35,911 nucleotides of DNA from Alphaproteobacteria bacterium (lineage in GTDB: Bacteria > Pseudomonadota > Alphaproteobacteria > Rhodospirillales > Magnetospirillaceae). Where the stretch lies: NCBI GenBank assembly GCA_021325215.1, contig JAJPHO010000173.1, positions 1 through 35,911 on the forward strand, read 5' to 3'. This document shows positions 1 through 9,375 of the stretch, in pieces; position 1 is the first letter of the stretch, and each line of letters starts with the position of its first letter. The position numbers were made by a program, and so were the translations under genes. The notes under the pieces were generated by a model. The model was given only the letters and a program-made list of their open reading frames with translations. It searched no databases and was not told where the DNA came from.

Positions 1-3000
1 CGGGCTCGCTTCCATGCCGAGCCGATCATCCAGGCGACGGAATTGCTGATGCAGGAACGGACCCCGCGCGATGTGGCGGTGGCGCGTCCCCTGGCGGTGG
101 AAGGAAGGTCGGCGACACGCGTCATCGACGGGGATCATCCGGGAACGCGCCGACTGGCCACGCCCCATGGCGCGACGCCGGCGACCCATCTGATGTCCAA
201 CGGCGAATATTCGATGATGCTGACCGCGGCCGGGTCCGGCTTCAGCCGCTGGCGGGACCTCGCGGTGACCCGCTGGCGGGAGGATGCGACCTGCGACGAT
301 TGGGGAAGCTATGTCTTTCTGCGCGATGCCGGCGATGGGAAAATCTGGTCGGCCGGCTATCAGCCGAGCGGCGCCGAACCCGACGCCTATGACGTTCTGT
401 TCAAGGAAGACCGTGCGGAAATCACCAGGCGCGACGGGGTCTTCACGACCACCCTCGATCTGCTGGTCTCCCCCGAGAGCGCGGCGGAAGTGCGGCGGAT
501 TTCGGTGTTGAATTCGGACAGCCGGACCCATGAGATCGACATCACCTCCTATGTCGAACTGGCGCTCGCGCCGCAAGCGGGTGATGTGAAGCATCCGGCT
601 TTCGCCAAGCTCTTCGTCGAAACCGACTCTCTCCCCGCCGAAGGTGTTCTGCTCGCGACGCGCCGGCGGCGCTCGCCCGAGGAGCCGGAAATCTGGGCCG
701 CCCATCTCGCCGTGATCGAGGGCGAGAGCTCTGGCGAGACCGAAATCGAGACCGACCGGGCCCGGTTTCTCGGCCGCGGCGCATCGATCCGCTCGCCGAT
801 CTCGGTGCTGGACGGCAGAAGATTTTCCAATACCGTCGGCACCGTGCTCGATCCCATTTTCGCTCTGCGCCACCGTCTTCGCCTGGCGCCGGGCGCGGTC
901 GGCCGCGTCTCCTTCTGGACGATGATGGCCGAAAGCCGCCAGGCGGTTCTCGATCTGGCCGACCGGCATCGTGACGCCGCGGCTTTCGACCGTGCCTCCA
1001 CGCTGTCCTGGACCCAGGCCCAGGTGCAACTGCACCATATCGGCATCGATCCCGGCGCAGCCGCGCTTTATCAGCGTCTCGCCGGCCATTTGCTCTTCGC
1101 CGCGCCGACCTTGCGGCCGTCCTCGGATACCCTGGTGCGGGGCGCGGGGAGCCAGGACGGTTTGTGGGCCCTGGGAATTTCCGGCGACCTGCCGATCCTG
1201 CTGCTGCGCGTGTCCGAGACCGAGCATCTCGATCTCGTGCGGCAGTTGCTCCAGGCGAGCGAATATTGGCGGCTGAAGCGGCTGGCGGTCGATCTGGTCA
1301 TTTTGAACGAACGCGCCGCCTCTTATGTCCAGGAATTGCAGATCGCGATCGAAACGCTGGCCAGGACCAGCGAGTCGCGGCCGCAAATTCGCGTCGAGGG
1401 GGCGGCCGGCCGGGTTTTCCTGCTGCGGACCGACGTGATATCGTCGGAGAGCCGCGCTCTCTTGCTGGCTTCGGCGCGGGCGGTTCTGGTCGGGCAGCGC
1501 GGGCGCCTCGGCGATCAGCTCGATCGCGCGCCCGAGGCGGCGGGTTTCCCGGCGCGGCCCGCTTCCCGCCGAGGACCCGTATTTCCGCAACTCCACCCCG
1601 CCCAATCTCCGACACCGACCCCGACCGCAACTCCAACCCTGGAGTTCTTCAACGGCTTGGGAGGGTTCGCCGAGAATGGGCGCGAATATGTGACGATTCT
1701 CGGTCCCGGCCAGTCGACGCCGGCGCCTTGGATCAATGTCGTCGCCAATCCCCAGTTCGGTTTTCAGGTTGCCGCCGAGGGCAGCGGCTACAGCTGGTCC
1801 GTGAACAGCAGCGACAATCAGCTCACGCCCTGGTCGAACGATCCGGTTTGCGATCGCCCGGGCGAGGTGTTCTATCTTCGCGATGAGACCAGCGGCGTGC
1901 TGTGGAGCCCGACGGCGCTGCCGATCCGCCTGGAGGGGGCGACCTATATCGCGCGGCATGGCTGGGGCTATAGCCGCTTCGAGCTCGAGTTCCAGGGAAT
2001 ATCCGCCGATCTGCTCCAGTTCGTGCCGCTCGACGATCCGATCAAGATATCCCGGCTGCGGCTGCGCAACGGTTCGGGCCGCGCCCGCACCTTGTCGGTG
2101 ACCTCCTATGCGGAATGGGTTCTGGGCGCGTCGCGCGGCCAGGCGTCGCCGCACGTGATGACGGGGATCGACGAGGAATCGGGGGCGATGTTCGCGCGCA
2201 ATGCGTGGAATCCGGATTTTGCCGGACGAGTCGCCTTCGTCGATCTCAATGGCCGCCAGACCGGCTGGACCGGCGATCGGCGGGAATTCATCGGCCGCAA
2301 TGGAACTCTGGCAAGTCCGGCGGCCTTGGCAGGGTCCGGGGCGCTTTCGGGCAATGTCGGGGCTGGGCTGGACCCTTGCGGCGTTCTCGCGGCCCGAGTG
2401 GAGATCCCGGCCGGCGGCGTCGTCGAGATCGTCCATTTTCTGGGCGAAGCTCAGAGCGCCGAGGCGGCGCGCGAGCTGATCATGCGCTATCGCGCCGCCG
2501 ATCTCGACGCCGTGCGGTCGGCGGTGACCGGCTATTGGGACGGGGTGCTGGGACAGATGCAGGTCACCACACCCGACCGTTCGATGGACCTGATGCTGAA
2601 TGGCTGGCTTCTCTACCAGACTCTGGTCTGCCGCTTCTGGGCCCGCTCCGCTTTCTATCAGGCCAGCGGCGCCTACGGGTTCCGGGATCAGCTGCAGGAC
2701 GCCATGGCGCTCGCCGCGGTCAGTCCGGCCATCGCGCGCGAGCATCTGCTGCGCGCGGCGAGCCGGCAATTCGGTGAAGGCGACGTCCAGCATTGGTGGT
2801 TGCCGCAATCGGGGCAGGGGGTGCGTACGCGCATTTCCGACGACCGTCTGTGGCTCGTTCATGCCGTGGCGCATTTCATCGCCCTTGTCGGCGACGCCTC
2901 GGTCCTGGACGAAAAGGTCGCTTTTCTCGAGGGGCAAAGGCTGGGGCCCGATGAAGGCGAGAATTTCTTCCGGCCGACCGTCGCCGATGATTCCGCCTCC

Positions 3001-4062
3001 CTCTATGAACATTGCGCCCGCGCCCTCGATTGCAGCTTGGCCGTCGGCGCCCATGGCGTCCCGCTGATCGGAACCGGCGATTGGAGCGACGGCCTCAACC
3101 GGGTAGGGAAGGCCGGATGGGGAGAGAGCGTCTGGGTGGGGTGGTTCCTGTTCGACGTCCTGACCTCCTTCGCGCCGGTGGCCGAAGCCCGTCTCGAGAC
3201 CGTCCGCGCCGCGTCATGGCGAAAGCATGCCGCCGACCTGCGGGCCGCATTGGACAGCGAGGCCTGGGACGGCGAGTGGTATCTGCGCGGCTGGTTCGAC
3301 GATGCGACGCCGTTCGGCTCGGCCGCGGGCCAGGAGTGCCGGATCGATTCGATCGCCCAATCCTGGGCGGTGCTTTCCGGGGCGGCGGCGCCGGAGCGAG
3401 CCGCGAAGGCGATGGCGTCCGTCGAGAAAATCCTCATCCGCCCCGAGGACGGGCTGGCGCTTCTGTTCACGCCGCCTTTCGACAAGACCGCCCTCGATCC
3501 CGGCTATATCAAAGGCTATCCGCCGGGCATCCGCGAGAATGGCGGCCAATATACCCACGCCGCCCTGTGGACGGTCATGGCCTTCGCCGCGCTGGGCGAG
3601 GGCGACAAGGCGTCCGCGCTGCTCTCGATGCTCAACCCGATCAATCATGCCGGCTCGCGGGCCGATCTGCATCGCTACAAGGTGGAGCCCTATGTGGTGG
3701 CCGCCGACATCTATTCCGTGGCCCCGCATGCCGGACGCGGCGGATGGACCTGGTATACGGGGGCGGCGGGGTGGATGCAGCGGGCCGGGACCGAATCGAT
3801 CCTCGGCCTGCGCCGGCGGGGCGAGTTCCTGTATCTCGATCCCTGCATTCCACGAGAGTGGACGGGCTTCTCGCTCTCGCTGCGGCAGGGCGCGAGCCGC
3901 TACGAGATCCGCGTGGAGAACCCCGCGGGGCTGCAGAGGGGGATCGGCATGGCGACGTTCGACGGAAAGCCCATTCCGGAGCGGCCCGTGCGGGTGTTGC
4001 TTGTCGATGACGGGGCGGATCATATTCTGGTGGCCCGTCTTTGCGGACCTGTGCAGGTTTGA
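1..4062 (+). CDS. ndvB: Cyclic beta-1,2-glucan synthase, C-terminal part (5' truncated by window edge)
   Basis: The frame is open from base 1, so the first codon lies upstream; 1353 residues are visible of a family usually about 2800 long. NdvB/ChvB/Cgs is an inner-membrane enzyme making periplasmic cyclic beta-1,2-glucans; its C-terminal GH94-like phosphorylase region trims linear intermediates and so sets ring size (established for Brucella Cgs). Visible parts: the linker ATELLMQERTPRDVAVARP, a first GT36-associated beta-sandwich from about residue 63, a Pro/Thr-rich hinge (SPTPTPTATPT, near 535-550), a second beta-sandwich opening NGLGGFAENGREY, and an (alpha/alpha)6 catalytic barrel. The GH94 catalytic segment FRDQLQDAM starts near residue 894 and supplies the general-acid Asp; ENGGQYTHA near 1179 is the other conserved active-site stretch. 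Both look intact. The N-terminal glycosyltransferase and membrane segments are not in the window. Family assignment is firm. Confidence 0.93.
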   Translation, partial: RARFHAEPIIQATELLMQERTPRDVAVARPLAVEGRSATRVIDGDHPGTRRLATPHGATPATHLMSNGEYSMMLTAAGSGFSRWRDLAVTRWREDATCDDWGSYVFLRDAGDGKIWSAGYQPSGAEPDAYDVLFKEDRAEITRRDGVFTTTLDLLVSPESAAEVRRISVLNSDSRTHEIDITSYVELALAPQAGDVKHPAFAKLFVETDSLPAEGVLLATRRRRSPEEPEIWAAHLAVIEGESSGETEIETDRARFLGRGASIRSPISVLDGRRFSNTVGTVLDPIFALRHRLRLAPGAVGRVSFWTMMAESRQAVLDLADRHRDAAAFDRASTLSWTQAQVQLHHIGIDPGAAALYQRLAGHLLFAAPTLRPSSDTLVRGAGSQDGLWALGISGDLPILLLRVSETEHLDLVRQLLQASEYWRLKRLAVDLVILNERAASYVQELQIAIETLARTSESRPQIRVEGAAGRVFLLRTDVISSESRALLLASARAVLVGQRGRLGDQLDRAPEAAGFPARPASRRGPVFPQLHPAQSPTPTPTATPTLEFFNGLGGFAENGREYVTILGPGQSTPAPWINVVANPQFGFQVAAEGSGYSWSVNSSDNQLTPWSNDPVCDRPGEVFYLRDETSGVLWSPTALPIRLEGATYIARHGWGYSRFELEFQGISADLLQFVPLDDPIKISRLRLRNGSGRARTLSVTSYAEWVLGASRGQASPHVMTGIDEESGAMFARNAWNPDFAGRVAFVDLNGRQTGWTGDRREFIGRNGTLASPAALAGSGALSGNVGAGLDPCGVLAARVEIPAGGVVEIVHFLGEAQSAEAARELIMRYRAADLDAVRSAVTGYWDGVLGQMQVTTPDRSMDLMLNGWLLYQTLVCRFWARSAFYQASGAYGFRDQLQDAMALAAVSPAIAREHLLRAASRQFGEGDVQHWWLPQSGQGVRTRISDDRLWLVHAVAHFIALVGDASVLDEKVAFLEGQRLGPDEGENFFRPTVADDSASLYEHCARALDCSLAVGAHGVPLIGTGDWSDGLNRVGKAGWGESVWVGWFLFDVLTSFAPVAEARLETVRAASWRKHAADLRAALDSEAWDGEWYLRGWFDDATPFGSAAGQECRIDSIAQSWAVLSGAAAPERAAKAMASVEKILIRPEDGLALLFTPPFDKTALDPGYIKGYPPGIRENGGQYTHAALWTVMAFAALGEGDKASALLSMLNPINHAGSRADLHRYKVEPYVVAADIYSVAPHAGRGGWTWYTGAAGWMQRAGTESILGLRRRGEFLYLDPCIPREWTGFSLSLRQGASRYEIRVENPAGLQRGIGMATFDGKPIPERPVRVLLVDDGADHILVARLCGPVQV

Positions 4063-4333
4063 GTGTCACAGAGTGGCGCGGCGCAGGGCTCCGGGCTTCC
4101 AGCTCTCCGCCGGCGGGTTATCGAGTCGCCAGGTGGGAAACCCCGCCATTAGCAAATCAAGCCGCCAGTTCGCTCCATCCTCCGTCTGCCATGCCGACTA
4201 CTTATGCGCGGAGCCCCCGGCGACAAGAGGGCTCTTGGGAAATAGGGGGCACTTTCAGATTGTGTTGCAGCCCATTTTACCTGCCTATAAGGCGAGGTAT
4301 CGATGAGCGTGGCCTAGGCAAAGGCGAGGATTT
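4063..4333. other. Intergenic region, no gene recognised
   Basis: 271 bases between the glucan synthase and the next gene. Composition drifts from GC-rich to near 50% G+C. I see no convincing terminator with a T-run, no RNA gene and no recognisable transposase remnant. Several short frames are open but none has both a ribosome site and protein-like composition. The GC drop makes it a plausible recombination junction. Confidence 0.4.
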
Positions 4334-5140
4334 ATGACCGCAGAATTGAAAGCAGCAGGTGATTTTCCTTGGCAGCCGCGATCGTTCGTTACCGGAAATC
4401 TAGCAATAGGCAACCTGCGGAATAACCTCCTGGCCCGCCTAAAGGGCGACAAGGGGGTTCATGCCGAGACGCTTCTGGTTGTAATTGGCGCAATTGCCGG
4501 CTTCGCTGCACAGAATGCAGCGTTGATTCGGGGGGCTGACGCAACGAAGCATGCGGGCTCGGTGCCGAATGGAAGCATTGTGGCAGTAGGCACTAAGGAT
4601 GGAGTGCCATTCCTGTTCGGCGATTGGATAAACGGTTACCTGGTCAACGAGACCAGCAGCCAGTTTACCCCTCTTCATGGATTTGCCGCAGGATCTGCCA
4701 TTCAAGCGGGTGCCAAAGCAGAGAATTTGCCAAGCATCCAAGACATGTTTCGACACGCAGCGTCTACGGTTGGGACGAGTGAATTCGGGGAGGTTCGTGT
4801 TCCTCCTCAACATACGCCGGCAATGCAGCCTATTCAGGCCCTGCAAACTGGGGGATGGCGCCTGACGAGAGAAATTTTTTCACTCAAACCACCTGCGCCA
4901 ATCCCGGATGAGCCGCCATTGGAAGAAGTCCATTGGCCTATTGTCGCCTCTGTCGTTGCGGGACAATTCATCACTCAAACAAAGGATGTCGTCAGTCCCG
5001 TTCTCGCATATGGGCTGGTCATGGAATCTGCAATTGTCGCGTCCAAGGTTTTTCCGACTGCAATCGAACCCGGCATATGGACCATCGAGGCGCAGGACGG
5101 GAAACTGGCCATCCGGAGAAATACGCACCCCGGCTCATAA
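4334..5140 (+). CDS. Hypothetical protein, 268 aa, low GC
   Basis: I do not recognise this family. The ATG at 4334 follows GGCGAGGA with suitable spacing. The protein has a hydrophobic stretch near residues 46-66 (TLLVVIGAIAGFAAQNAAL), a central part rich in Gly and Ala, a Pro-rich segment near 190-200 (LKPPAPIPDEPPLEE) and an ordered-looking C-terminus. There is no signal peptide and no obvious catalytic motif. Codon use and G+C (low to mid 50s by eye) are clearly unlike both neighbours, so recent acquisition is plausible. It stands alone: the glucan synthase is 271 bases upstream, and the next gene is convergent on the opposite strand. That it is a real gene rests on a continuous frame, a ribosome site and normal protein composition. 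Confidence 0.7.
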   Translation: MTAELKAAGDFPWQPRSFVTGNLAIGNLRNNLLARLKGDKGVHAETLLVVIGAIAGFAAQNAALIRGADATKHAGSVPNGSIVAVGTKDGVPFLFGDWINGYLVNETSSQFTPLHGFAAGSAIQAGAKAENLPSIQDMFRHAASTVGTSEFGEVRVPPQHTPAMQPIQALQTGGWRLTREIFSLKPPAPIPDEPPLEEVHWPIVASVVAGQFITQTKDVVSPVLAYGLVMESAIVASKVFPTAIEPGIWTIEAQDGKLAIRRNTHPGS

Positions 5141-5220
5141 CCAGCAGGCTTGGTGCTTGTCGGCTTCGGGATGAAATTGCGGGTCGCCTTTTGTGTTTCC
5201 GGCCGTCGGACCCCCCCCGC

Positions 5221-6108
5221 TCAACGCGGTTGGTTCCTGCTGAAATCCTCGATCAAGAATTCGATGAATGCCCGTGCCGCCGAGCGTGTCGCCCGACCGA
5301 GCGGAAAATAGGCGTGCACCCGCGTAGAGGCCATCTCCCAATCGGGCAGCAGCTTGACCAGCGCGCCCTGTTCGATTTCGCGCCGGCAGGTCCACCAGCC
5401 GATCGAGGTGATACCCAGGCCCGCGACGGCTCCCGCGACCGCCCCCTCATTGTCGCTGAACGAGATGACGGGGGTTACCTCGACGGTTTCGCGCTGTCCG
5501 TCCCGGCTGAAAGCCCACGCCGTATCGGGGGCCGCCGCCGGGCCGTAAACAATCCGGTGCGCCGCGAGGTCCTGTGGGGTTTCGGGAGTGCCGAAGCGCT
5601 CAAGATAACCGGGCGATGCGACCACCAGGCGCGAGTAGCTGGTCAGCAGGGGGGCCGTGGCGTTCGAATCCGGCAGAGTGCCGATGCGGATCGCCACATC
5701 GACGGCGTCGCGCACCAGATCCTGCCGCCGGTCGTCCAGGACGATCTGCAGGTGCAGCCTGGGGTGGCGGTCGGTGAAACGCGGCAGGCGGGCGATGATC
5801 TCGCGAACCCCGGCGCTGGTCGGCATGCCGACCCGCAGCGTGCCGCGCAATTCGTCCTGGCGCACGCTGTGCCCCGCATCCTCGAGCTGGTCCAGGATCG
5901 CTTCGACGCGCGTGAGGTAGTCGAGGCCAGCCTCGGTCGGAACCACGGCCCGGGTGGTGCGCGCCAGCAGCAGCGCCCCGAGTTCCGCCTCCAGTTCGGC
6001 CACCGCCCTGGACGCCTGGGACTGGGATATGGACAGCTCGCGCGCGGCCGCCGAGAAGCTGCGCAATCTTGCAACTCTTGAAAATATCTTGAGGTTGAGC
6101 GTATCCAT
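5221..6108 (-). CDS. LysR-family transcriptional regulator
   Basis: A 295-residue protein of normal LysR length. The N-terminal winged helix-turn-helix (residues about 1-60) reads LKIFSRVARLRSFSAAAREL followed by SISQSQASRAVAELE, the classic LysR signature. The remainder is the periplasmic-binding-protein-like effector domain, with the LRVGMPTSAG strand near residue 90. The ATG at 6108 is preceded by GGAGG on the minus strand. It is divergent from the redox operon that starts at 6233, the standard arrangement for a LysR protein controlling its neighbour, and an inverted repeat with a T-N11-A core lies between them. The inducer cannot be told from sequence; the operon suggests a small organic or electrophilic compound. 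Confidence 0.94.
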   Translation of the reverse strand: MDTLNLKIFSRVARLRSFSAAARELSISQSQASRAVAELEAELGALLLARTTRAVVPTEAGLDYLTRVEAILDQLEDAGHSVRQDELRGTLRVGMPTSAGVREIIARLPRFTDRHPRLHLQIVLDDRRQDLVRDAVDVAIRIGTLPDSNATAPLLTSYSRLVVASPGYLERFGTPETPQDLAAHRIVYGPAAAPDTAWAFSRDGQRETVEVTPVISFSDNEGAVAGAVAGLGITSIGWWTCRREIEQGALVKLLPDWEMASTRVHAYFPLGRATRSAARAFIEFLIEDFSRNQPR

Positions 6109-6130
6109 TCGCGCCTCCAGCGCTCATATT

Positions 6131-6147
6131 TATCCTAATTCAGGATA
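6131..6147. promoter_or_regulatory. Candidate LysR operator between divergent genes
   Basis: TATCCT and AGGATA form a perfect 6-bp inverted repeat separated by AATTC. The core T(6133)-N11-A(6145) matches the general LysR-box form. It lies 23 bases upstream of the regulator start and 86 bases upstream of the monooxygenase start, where a shared regulatory site is expected. Binding is inferred. Confidence 0.6.
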
Positions 6148-6232
6148 GATCATAACCAAAATCGCCGGCTAGTTCCTGTCGTCGCGATGGGTCATCTCTA
6201 GGGCACCAAACGGCCCTGACCAAGAGACCCAA

Positions 6233-7555
6233 ATGACCGCCCATCGCCAACTTCATCTCGGTGCTTTCATGCGCCCCGCCGCGATCCATACCGGCGCCTG
6301 GCGGTATCCCGGCGCCGATCCAGAGGCCAATTTCAGCCTCGATCAGATGCGCCGCTCCATCCGCCGCCTGGAGGAGGCGAAGTTCGACGCGTTCTTCATG
6401 GCCGATCATCTGGCCTTGCTGAACATGCCGATGAGCGCGCTGCGGCGCAGCCACACCGTCACCTCCTTCGAGCCCTTCACGCTGCTGTCGGCGCTGGCGA
6501 TGGAAACCGATCGGATCGGCCTCGTCGCCACCGCTTCGACCACCTTCGATGCGCCGTATCACATCGCCCGCCGCTTCGCCTCGCTCGATCACATCAGCGG
6601 AGGACGGGCCGGCTGGAACGTCGTGACCACCGCCAATCCCGACGCGGCGCTCAATTTCGGACAGGAGATCCAGGCGGATCATGACGAGCGTTACGGGCTT
6701 GCCCGCGAATTCGTCGAGGTGGTGACCGGCTTGTGGGACAGCTTCGCCGACGACGCCTTCGTCCGCGACCGGGAGAGCGGCATTTTCGTCGATCCCGACC
6801 GCATTCATGTCCTGGACCATAAAGGCCCGTCGCAAGCCGTGCGCGGCCCGCTCAACATCGCCCGTCCGCCGCAAGGCTGGCCGGTGATCGTGCAGGCCGG
6901 CGCCTCGGAGGCCGGCAGGCAACTGGCGGCCGAGACCGCCGAGGTCGTGTTCGGAACCCCGTCTTCGATCGACGCGGCGCGCGCTTTCTATGCGGATCTT
7001 CGCCAGCGCATGGCCGCGTTCGGCCGGCATCCCGGGGCGCTGCGCTATCTTCCCGGCGCTTTCATCGTCGTCGCCCCGACCCAGGAGGAGGCGGAGGACC
7101 GCCGCGCCCGGCTCGATTCCCTCGTTCACTATGAGAGCGGCATCGGGTCGCTCAATTCCATGCTGGGTTACGACGTCTCCGGCTTCGACCCCGACGGGCC
7201 GCTGCCCGAAATTCCCGAGACCAATGCCGGCCGCTCGCAGCGCGAGCGCATGGTCGCGCTGGCCAGGAGCAAGGACCTCACCATCCGCGAATTGGCCCAG
7301 GCTGCCGGCGCTTATGGCGGATTCGCCTTCGTCGGTACGCCGGCCTCGATCGCCGACGAGATGGCGGAATGGCTGACATCGGAGGCCTGCGACGGCTTCA
7401 ACGTCATGTTCCCCTGGTTGCCGGGGGGCCTGGACGACGTCGTCGATCTGCTTATTCCCGAATTGCAGCGGCGAGGCTTGTTCCGCCGCGACTATCAGGG
7501 CCGAACGCTCCGGGACCATCTCGGCCTGGAACGCCCCTCCAACCGCTTTTTCTAG
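6233..7555 (+). CDS. LLM-class flavin-dependent monooxygenase (NtaA/SnaA/DszA type)
   Basis: 440 residues, normal for the NtaA/SnaA/DszA branch of bacterial luciferase-like FMN-dependent monooxygenases, cytosolic two-component enzymes that use FMNH2 from a separate reductase. Diagnostic segments: the N-terminal LGAFMRPAAIHTGAWRYPGA, FDAFFMADHLAL near residue 52, the ASTTFDAPYHIARRFASLDH stretch and SGGRAGWNVVTT, all hallmarks of this branch. First gene of the operon; the next start is 11 bases after its stop. Its ribosome site is weak (AGAG). The substrate is unknown; relatives oxidise nitrilotriacetate, dibenzothiophene sulfone or alkanesulfonates. No flavin reductase gene is in the cluster, so reduced flavin must come from elsewhere. 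Confidence 0.92.
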   Translation: MTAHRQLHLGAFMRPAAIHTGAWRYPGADPEANFSLDQMRRSIRRLEEAKFDAFFMADHLALLNMPMSALRRSHTVTSFEPFTLLSALAMETDRIGLVATASTTFDAPYHIARRFASLDHISGGRAGWNVVTTANPDAALNFGQEIQADHDERYGLAREFVEVVTGLWDSFADDAFVRDRESGIFVDPDRIHVLDHKGPSQAVRGPLNIARPPQGWPVIVQAGASEAGRQLAAETAEVVFGTPSSIDAARAFYADLRQRMAAFGRHPGALRYLPGAFIVVAPTQEEAEDRRARLDSLVHYESGIGSLNSMLGYDVSGFDPDGPLPEIPETNAGRSQRERMVALARSKDLTIRELAQAAGAYGGFAFVGTPASIADEMAEWLTSEACDGFNVMFPWLPGGLDDVVDLLIPELQRRGLFRRDYQGRTLRDHLGLERPSNRFF

Positions 7556-7566
7556 GAGAGATCGTC

Positions 7567-8556
7567 ATGTCTCGCATCGTTACATTCACTGAATACGGCC
7601 CGCCCGAAGTCCTGAAGATCGTTGACGCCGAGGTGCCCGCGCCCGGGCCGGACGAGATCCGCATCCGCGTGAAGGCGATCGGCCTCAACCGCGCCGAATC
7701 GATGTGGCGGACCGGATATTATGTCGAGCCGGTCAACCTGCCTGGCCGCCTGGGCTATGAAGCTTCGGGGATCGTCGAAGCGGTCGGCGCCTCGGTCACC
7801 CATCTGGCCGTCGGCGACGAGGTGACGACCATGCCCGCCTTCTCGATGAACGATTACGGCGTTTATGGCGAACTCGTGCTGGTTCCGGCGAATGCCGCGG
7901 TCAAGAAACCCGCGGGCATGTCGTTCGAGCAGGCGGCCGCCGTGTGGAACACCTTCGTCACGCCCTGGGGCGCGTTCCTGGAACGCGCGCCGCTGACCGA
8001 CCGGGACACCGTTCTCATTCCCGCCGCGTCGAGCGGCGTCGGACTGGGCGCGATCCAGGTCGCGAAGCTGGCCGGCTCCAAAGTCGTCGCCCTCAGCCGG
8101 GGGAGCTCCAAAAAAGCTCGTCTCCTCGAGGCCGGCGCCGACCATGTGATCGCGACCGAGGAACAGGATCTGGTCGCGGAAGTGTCGCGCATCACCGGAG
8201 GCAAAGGCGCCACGGTCGCGTTCGATCCGGTCGGCGGCCCGACATTCCCCAAGCTCGTCGAAGCGATGGCCGTCGGTGGCACCATCCATGTCTATGGCGC
8301 GCTCAGCGAGGAGACGACCCCTCTGCCGATGCTGCCCATGGTGGGCAAGGAGCTGCTGGTCCGGGGCTACAACATCTTCGGCATCACCAAGTCCCCCGAA
8401 CGCCAGGCCAAGGTCGCCCAATTCGTTTTCGACCACGTCGCGGCGGGGGCTCTCAAGACCACCATCGCCGGGACGTTCGTCCTGGACGACATCGTCGAGG
8501 CGCATCGCGCGCTCGAGCGTAACGAGCATGTCGGCAAGCTCATCGTCACCGTCTGA
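7567..8556 (+). CDS. Zinc-less quinone oxidoreductase / MDR-family NADPH dehydrogenase
   Basis: 329 residues, typical of quinone oxidoreductase-like medium-chain dehydrogenases. The N-terminal GroES-like fold begins RIVTFTEYGPPEVLKI, the family's usual opening, and the Rossmann nucleotide site reads AASSGVGLGAIQVAK near residue 155. The cysteines of zinc-binding alcohol dehydrogenases are absent. I start it at ATG 7567, which has AGGAGAG just upstream overlapping the previous stop; an upstream extension in the same frame would overlap the monooxygenase and has no support. It likely reduces quinones or enones with NADPH, fitting a detoxification or catabolic operon. Confidence 0.92.
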   Translation: MSRIVTFTEYGPPEVLKIVDAEVPAPGPDEIRIRVKAIGLNRAESMWRTGYYVEPVNLPGRLGYEASGIVEAVGASVTHLAVGDEVTTMPAFSMNDYGVYGELVLVPANAAVKKPAGMSFEQAAAVWNTFVTPWGAFLERAPLTDRDTVLIPAASSGVGLGAIQVAKLAGSKVVALSRGSSKKARLLEAGADHVIATEEQDLVAEVSRITGGKGATVAFDPVGGPTFPKLVEAMAVGGTIHVYGALSEETTPLPMLPMVGKELLVRGYNIFGITKSPERQAKVAQFVFDHVAAGALKTTIAGTFVLDDIVEAHRALERNEHVGKLIVTV

Positions 8557-8579
8557 CACGCCCGATCCTTTCACCCCCC

Positions 8580-8598
8580 GCGGCATAGGCCGCTTTTT
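8580..8598 (+). terminator. Small hairpin with T-run between operon genes
   Basis: GCGGC (8580-8584), loop ATAG, GCCGC (8589-8593), then TTTTT. The stem is only 5 bp, so it is at best a leaky terminator or processing signal inside the operon; the next ribosome site (GAAGGA) follows at once. Confidence 0.4.
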
Positions 8599-8613
8599 AC
8601 GAAGGACATCATC

Positions 8614-9360
8614 ATGAGCACTCTTACCGGTAAAGTCGCGATCGTCACCGGCGCCTCCAAGGGCATCGGCGCCGCCATCGCCAAGTCGCTGGCCGCCGCC
8701 GGCGCCAGTGTCGTCGTCAATTACGCCTCTTCCAAGGAAGGCGCCGACAAGATCGTCCAGGCCATCACCGCGGCTGGCGGCAAGGCCGTTTCCGTCAAGG
8801 GCAGCGTCTCCAACACCGCCGACGTCAAGGCGATCGTCGAAACCGCGATCAAGACCTATGGCCATCTCGACGTGCTGGTGAACAATGCCGGAATCTACGA
8901 CATGAAGCCGCTCGAGGAGATCACCGAAGAGCACTTCCATGCGCAGTTCAACGTCAATGTGCTGGGTCTGCTGCTGATGTCGCAGGAAGCGGTCAAGCAT
9001 CTGCCCAAGGGCGGCGCGATCGTCAATGTCGGCTCCACCGTCAGCCGCGTCACCCCGCCGGCGTCGGCCGTCTACACCGCGACCAAGGGCGCGGTCGACG
9101 CCATCACCGGCGTGCTGTCGCGCGAACTCGGCCCGAAGGGCATCCGCGTCAACTCGGTCAATCCCGGCCTGGTCGAAACCGAAGGCACCCACACCGCCGG
9201 TTTCATCGGTTCGGACTTCGACAATTGGGTCGTCGCCAGCACCCCGCTGGGCCGCATCGGCCAGCCGCAGGACATCGCGTCGGTCGCCACGTTCCTGGCC
9301 TCCGACGAGGCCGGCTGGCTGACCGGCCAGACCCTGATCACCAGCGGCGGCATGCAGTAA
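8614..9360 (+). CDS. SDR-family NAD(P)-dependent oxidoreductase
   Basis: 248 residues, a classical short-chain dehydrogenase. The cofactor motif TGASKGIG is at residues 12-19, NNAG near 91, the catalytic Ser in VGSTVS near 141, and the YTATK active-site Tyr/Lys pair near 154-158. The conserved PG turn and C-terminal TSGG are present, so it looks catalytically complete. The Gly-rich motif is followed by Asn-Tyr rather than an acidic residue at the end of strand 2, hinting at NADP(H), which is a weak inference. GAAGGA precedes the ATG. It lies between the quinone reductase and the hydrolase in the same operon. The substrate is unknown. Confidence 0.93.
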   Translation: MSTLTGKVAIVTGASKGIGAAIAKSLAAAGASVVVNYASSKEGADKIVQAITAAGGKAVSVKGSVSNTADVKAIVETAIKTYGHLDVLVNNAGIYDMKPLEEITEEHFHAQFNVNVLGLLLMSQEAVKHLPKGGAIVNVGSTVSRVTPPASAVYTATKGAVDAITGVLSRELGPKGIRVNSVNPGLVETEGTHTAGFIGSDFDNWVVASTPLGRIGQPQDIASVATFLASDEAGWLTGQTLITSGGMQ

Positions 9361-9375
9361 GCCGCCGCCACGCCC

